Origin: Piezodorus guildinii
Lineage: Eukaryota > Arthropoda > Insecta > Hemiptera > Pentatomidae
Assembly: GCA_023052935.1 (NCBI GenBank)
Contig: CM041294.1
Span: 86,536,616 to 86,600,615, forward strand
Length of the DNA: 64,000 nt
Reading direction: 5' to 3'
In this document: positions 62,880 through 64,000 of the stretch, in pieces
How the letters are laid out: every line of letters starts with the position of its first letter
Numbering within the stretch: the stretch's first letter is position 1
Program-made: the position numbers and the translations under genes
Notes under the pieces: model-generated
The model's database searches: none
Seen by the model: only the letters and a program-made list of their open reading frames with translations
What the model was told of the DNA's origin: nothing

Positions 62880-63660
62880 ATCACAACTGGTAATTTTAAA
62901 ACGCTATATCTTTGCTAGTTCTCAACCAATTTCAATGATTCTTTTTTCATTTTGCAAAAAAAAAATAATTTTTTGGTATTTAGGAGAAACAGATTTTTTT
63001 GTATTCGTTATTCGAGCTCAACGCATCTTGAAACGTTAGCCCTCAAATTTTAAAGGAAGATGACTTTTTTTTTTTTTTGGTCGATTTTTCTGCATCTTCA
63101 ATAATAACCAATTTTTGGTGGAATTACAGAGAGATACACTTTATTCATAAATAAACAAACAAAATGATGCTGCCCAACTTAATTGGGTTGCTATAACACA
63201 GCATACCGATTTTTTTCCTACAGGAATATTCTTAGTATTTTATTTAACTATAAAGACAATATATTTTTTTTATAATATATTTTTTTATAATTTGTGACTT
63301 GAGTGTACAGATCAACTTTTTTTTTTTTTTTTTATTATCGCACTTTACTGATTCTAAAACAATATACATATTTTTCTCTATGATCTATGTTCATAAATAA
63401 CTGAGTTATGGGAGTATTGATGGATAATATTTCAATTTTTTTTCTTTTTTTTTTATAATTATTATTTTTTGGTTCAAAAACACTGATCAATGTTTTCTTT
63501 GTCTTCAAAAATAACTGTATATATGGGCATTATTTCAATTTGTTTTCCTTTTTCTTTTTTATGTTTTTCTTTTTCATCGCGCTTTACTGATTCTAAAACT
63601 ATACACATTTTTCTCTATCTTAAAAAATTATAAACCAAAATGGTTATAATAGATGAAATT
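62880..63660 (+). repeat. REP-2 element copy
   Basis: ATTCGTTATTCGAGCTCAAC at 63003 and the AGCCCTCAAATTTTAAAGG part match 30530-30620 (reverse) and 35250-35310. The 63330-63620 part has CACTTTACTGATTCTAAAAC twice (about 63343 and 63582), so the unit is internally repeated. Very T-rich. Not coding. Confidence 0.45.
63170..63290 (+). repeat. Repeat pair member (with 40205-40340)
   Basis: TGCTGCCCAACTTAATTGGG then TTGCTATAACACAGCATACC, as at 40205-40250. It lies inside the REP-2-like stretch. Confidence 0.5.
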
Positions 63661-64000
63661 TAGATTTATGTCCTTAGCAAAAACCTTAACAATCTGACAG
63701 CAGTAGAAATACCAATTCTAAAACTTCATTCCTACACAACTTTGCATCAATTCTGATTTAATCATGGTTGGAATCAGTCAGAAATCACTCTGGCTATGAT
63801 TTGACGCCAATTTGAATTTCAAGGTGACCTGGAACTCTTTCTTTTTTTCAAGGTAGAAGGATGCATGTGTCAGTAATTGAAGTAGTGTTAGCAGTTGGTG
63901 CCTTTACCCTATAATCATTTATAAGTAAGTGAACGTAAAAATAAAATTAGAATATTTTGAATTAGTACCAAAAAATATTGAAAGGAAATCGTGGCTACCC
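63661..64000. other. Unassigned; possible REP-1 terminus at 63921-63945
   Basis: TTATAAGTAAGTGAACGTAA then AAATAAAAT near 63918-63946 resembles the REP-1 3' terminus and its outer flank (compare 2683-2700), but the preceding ACGATCGCAATACTTTCC block is missing. Otherwise nothing recognised. Confidence 0.35.

Overview
This window reads as AT-rich, intron- or intergenic-type DNA of an animal, most likely an insect. Evidence: Jockey-clade non-LTR retrotransposons, mariner (DD34D) transposons, tRNA-derived SINEs, long A/T homopolymers and (TA)n tracts, and no operons, ribosome-binding sites or prokaryote-style gene packing. A hemipteran source is only a guess. I find no host protein-coding gene, rRNA gene or functional tRNA gene that I can defend. 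Exons of a host gene with long introns cannot be excluded by eye.

Layout. 1-2198: 3' half of a Jockey LINE (LINE-A) with an open ORF2 and poly-A tail, abutting a ~0.9-1.2 kb repeat family called REP-1 here. 4226-5125: broken LINE ORF1 between direct repeats. 7875-8140: LINE ORF2 tail. 9160-10050: two copies of a tRNA-like SINE candidate. 10192-10447: MITE. 10565-10925: RT/mariner chimera. 12029-13312: LINE-B copies with a nested LINE-A 3' end. 14345-15124: decayed LINE (LINE-C). 17395-18455 and 18991-20204: REP-1 copies interrupted by a SINE and by a MITE with 30-bp perfect inverted repeats. 24330-25269: LINE-B tail and a deleted mariner. 25660-26946: REP-1 split by LINE-B. 27714-27939, 37612-37796 and 38323-38548: foldback elements carrying a CTGA-stem-CGAAACGT motif. 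28720-29276 and 31858-32901: minus-strand REP-1. 30297-31300: local direct duplication. 37986-39533: long-inverted-repeat transposon. 46921-48460: LINE and SINE nest. 48803-49408 and 55408-56306: internally deleted mariner copies. 51037-52245: REP-1 split by LINE-B. 56340-59205: ~152-bp tandem repeats mixed with LINE fragments. 60626-62866: minus-strand Jockey LINE (LINE-D) with one frameshift.

How the parts relate. The window is a layered transposon nest. REP-1 is the older substrate: at least three LINEs, one SINE and one MITE sit inside REP-1 copies. Two mariner families survive as deletion derivatives, and in each the copies appear to share the deletion, so they probably spread as non-autonomous elements using another copy's transposase. 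Several LINE copies end in a small GGGAC..GTCCC hairpin just before the tail, a plausible recognition structure for their reverse transcriptase.

Between the transposons lie a few GC-richer, low-repeat blocks (for example 18480-18730, 33240-33560, 35540-36010, 50090-50410, 52370-52620, 59205-59700) with TAAT-type cores. They look like candidate conserved non-coding or cis-regulatory DNA. That is inference and needs cross-species alignment.
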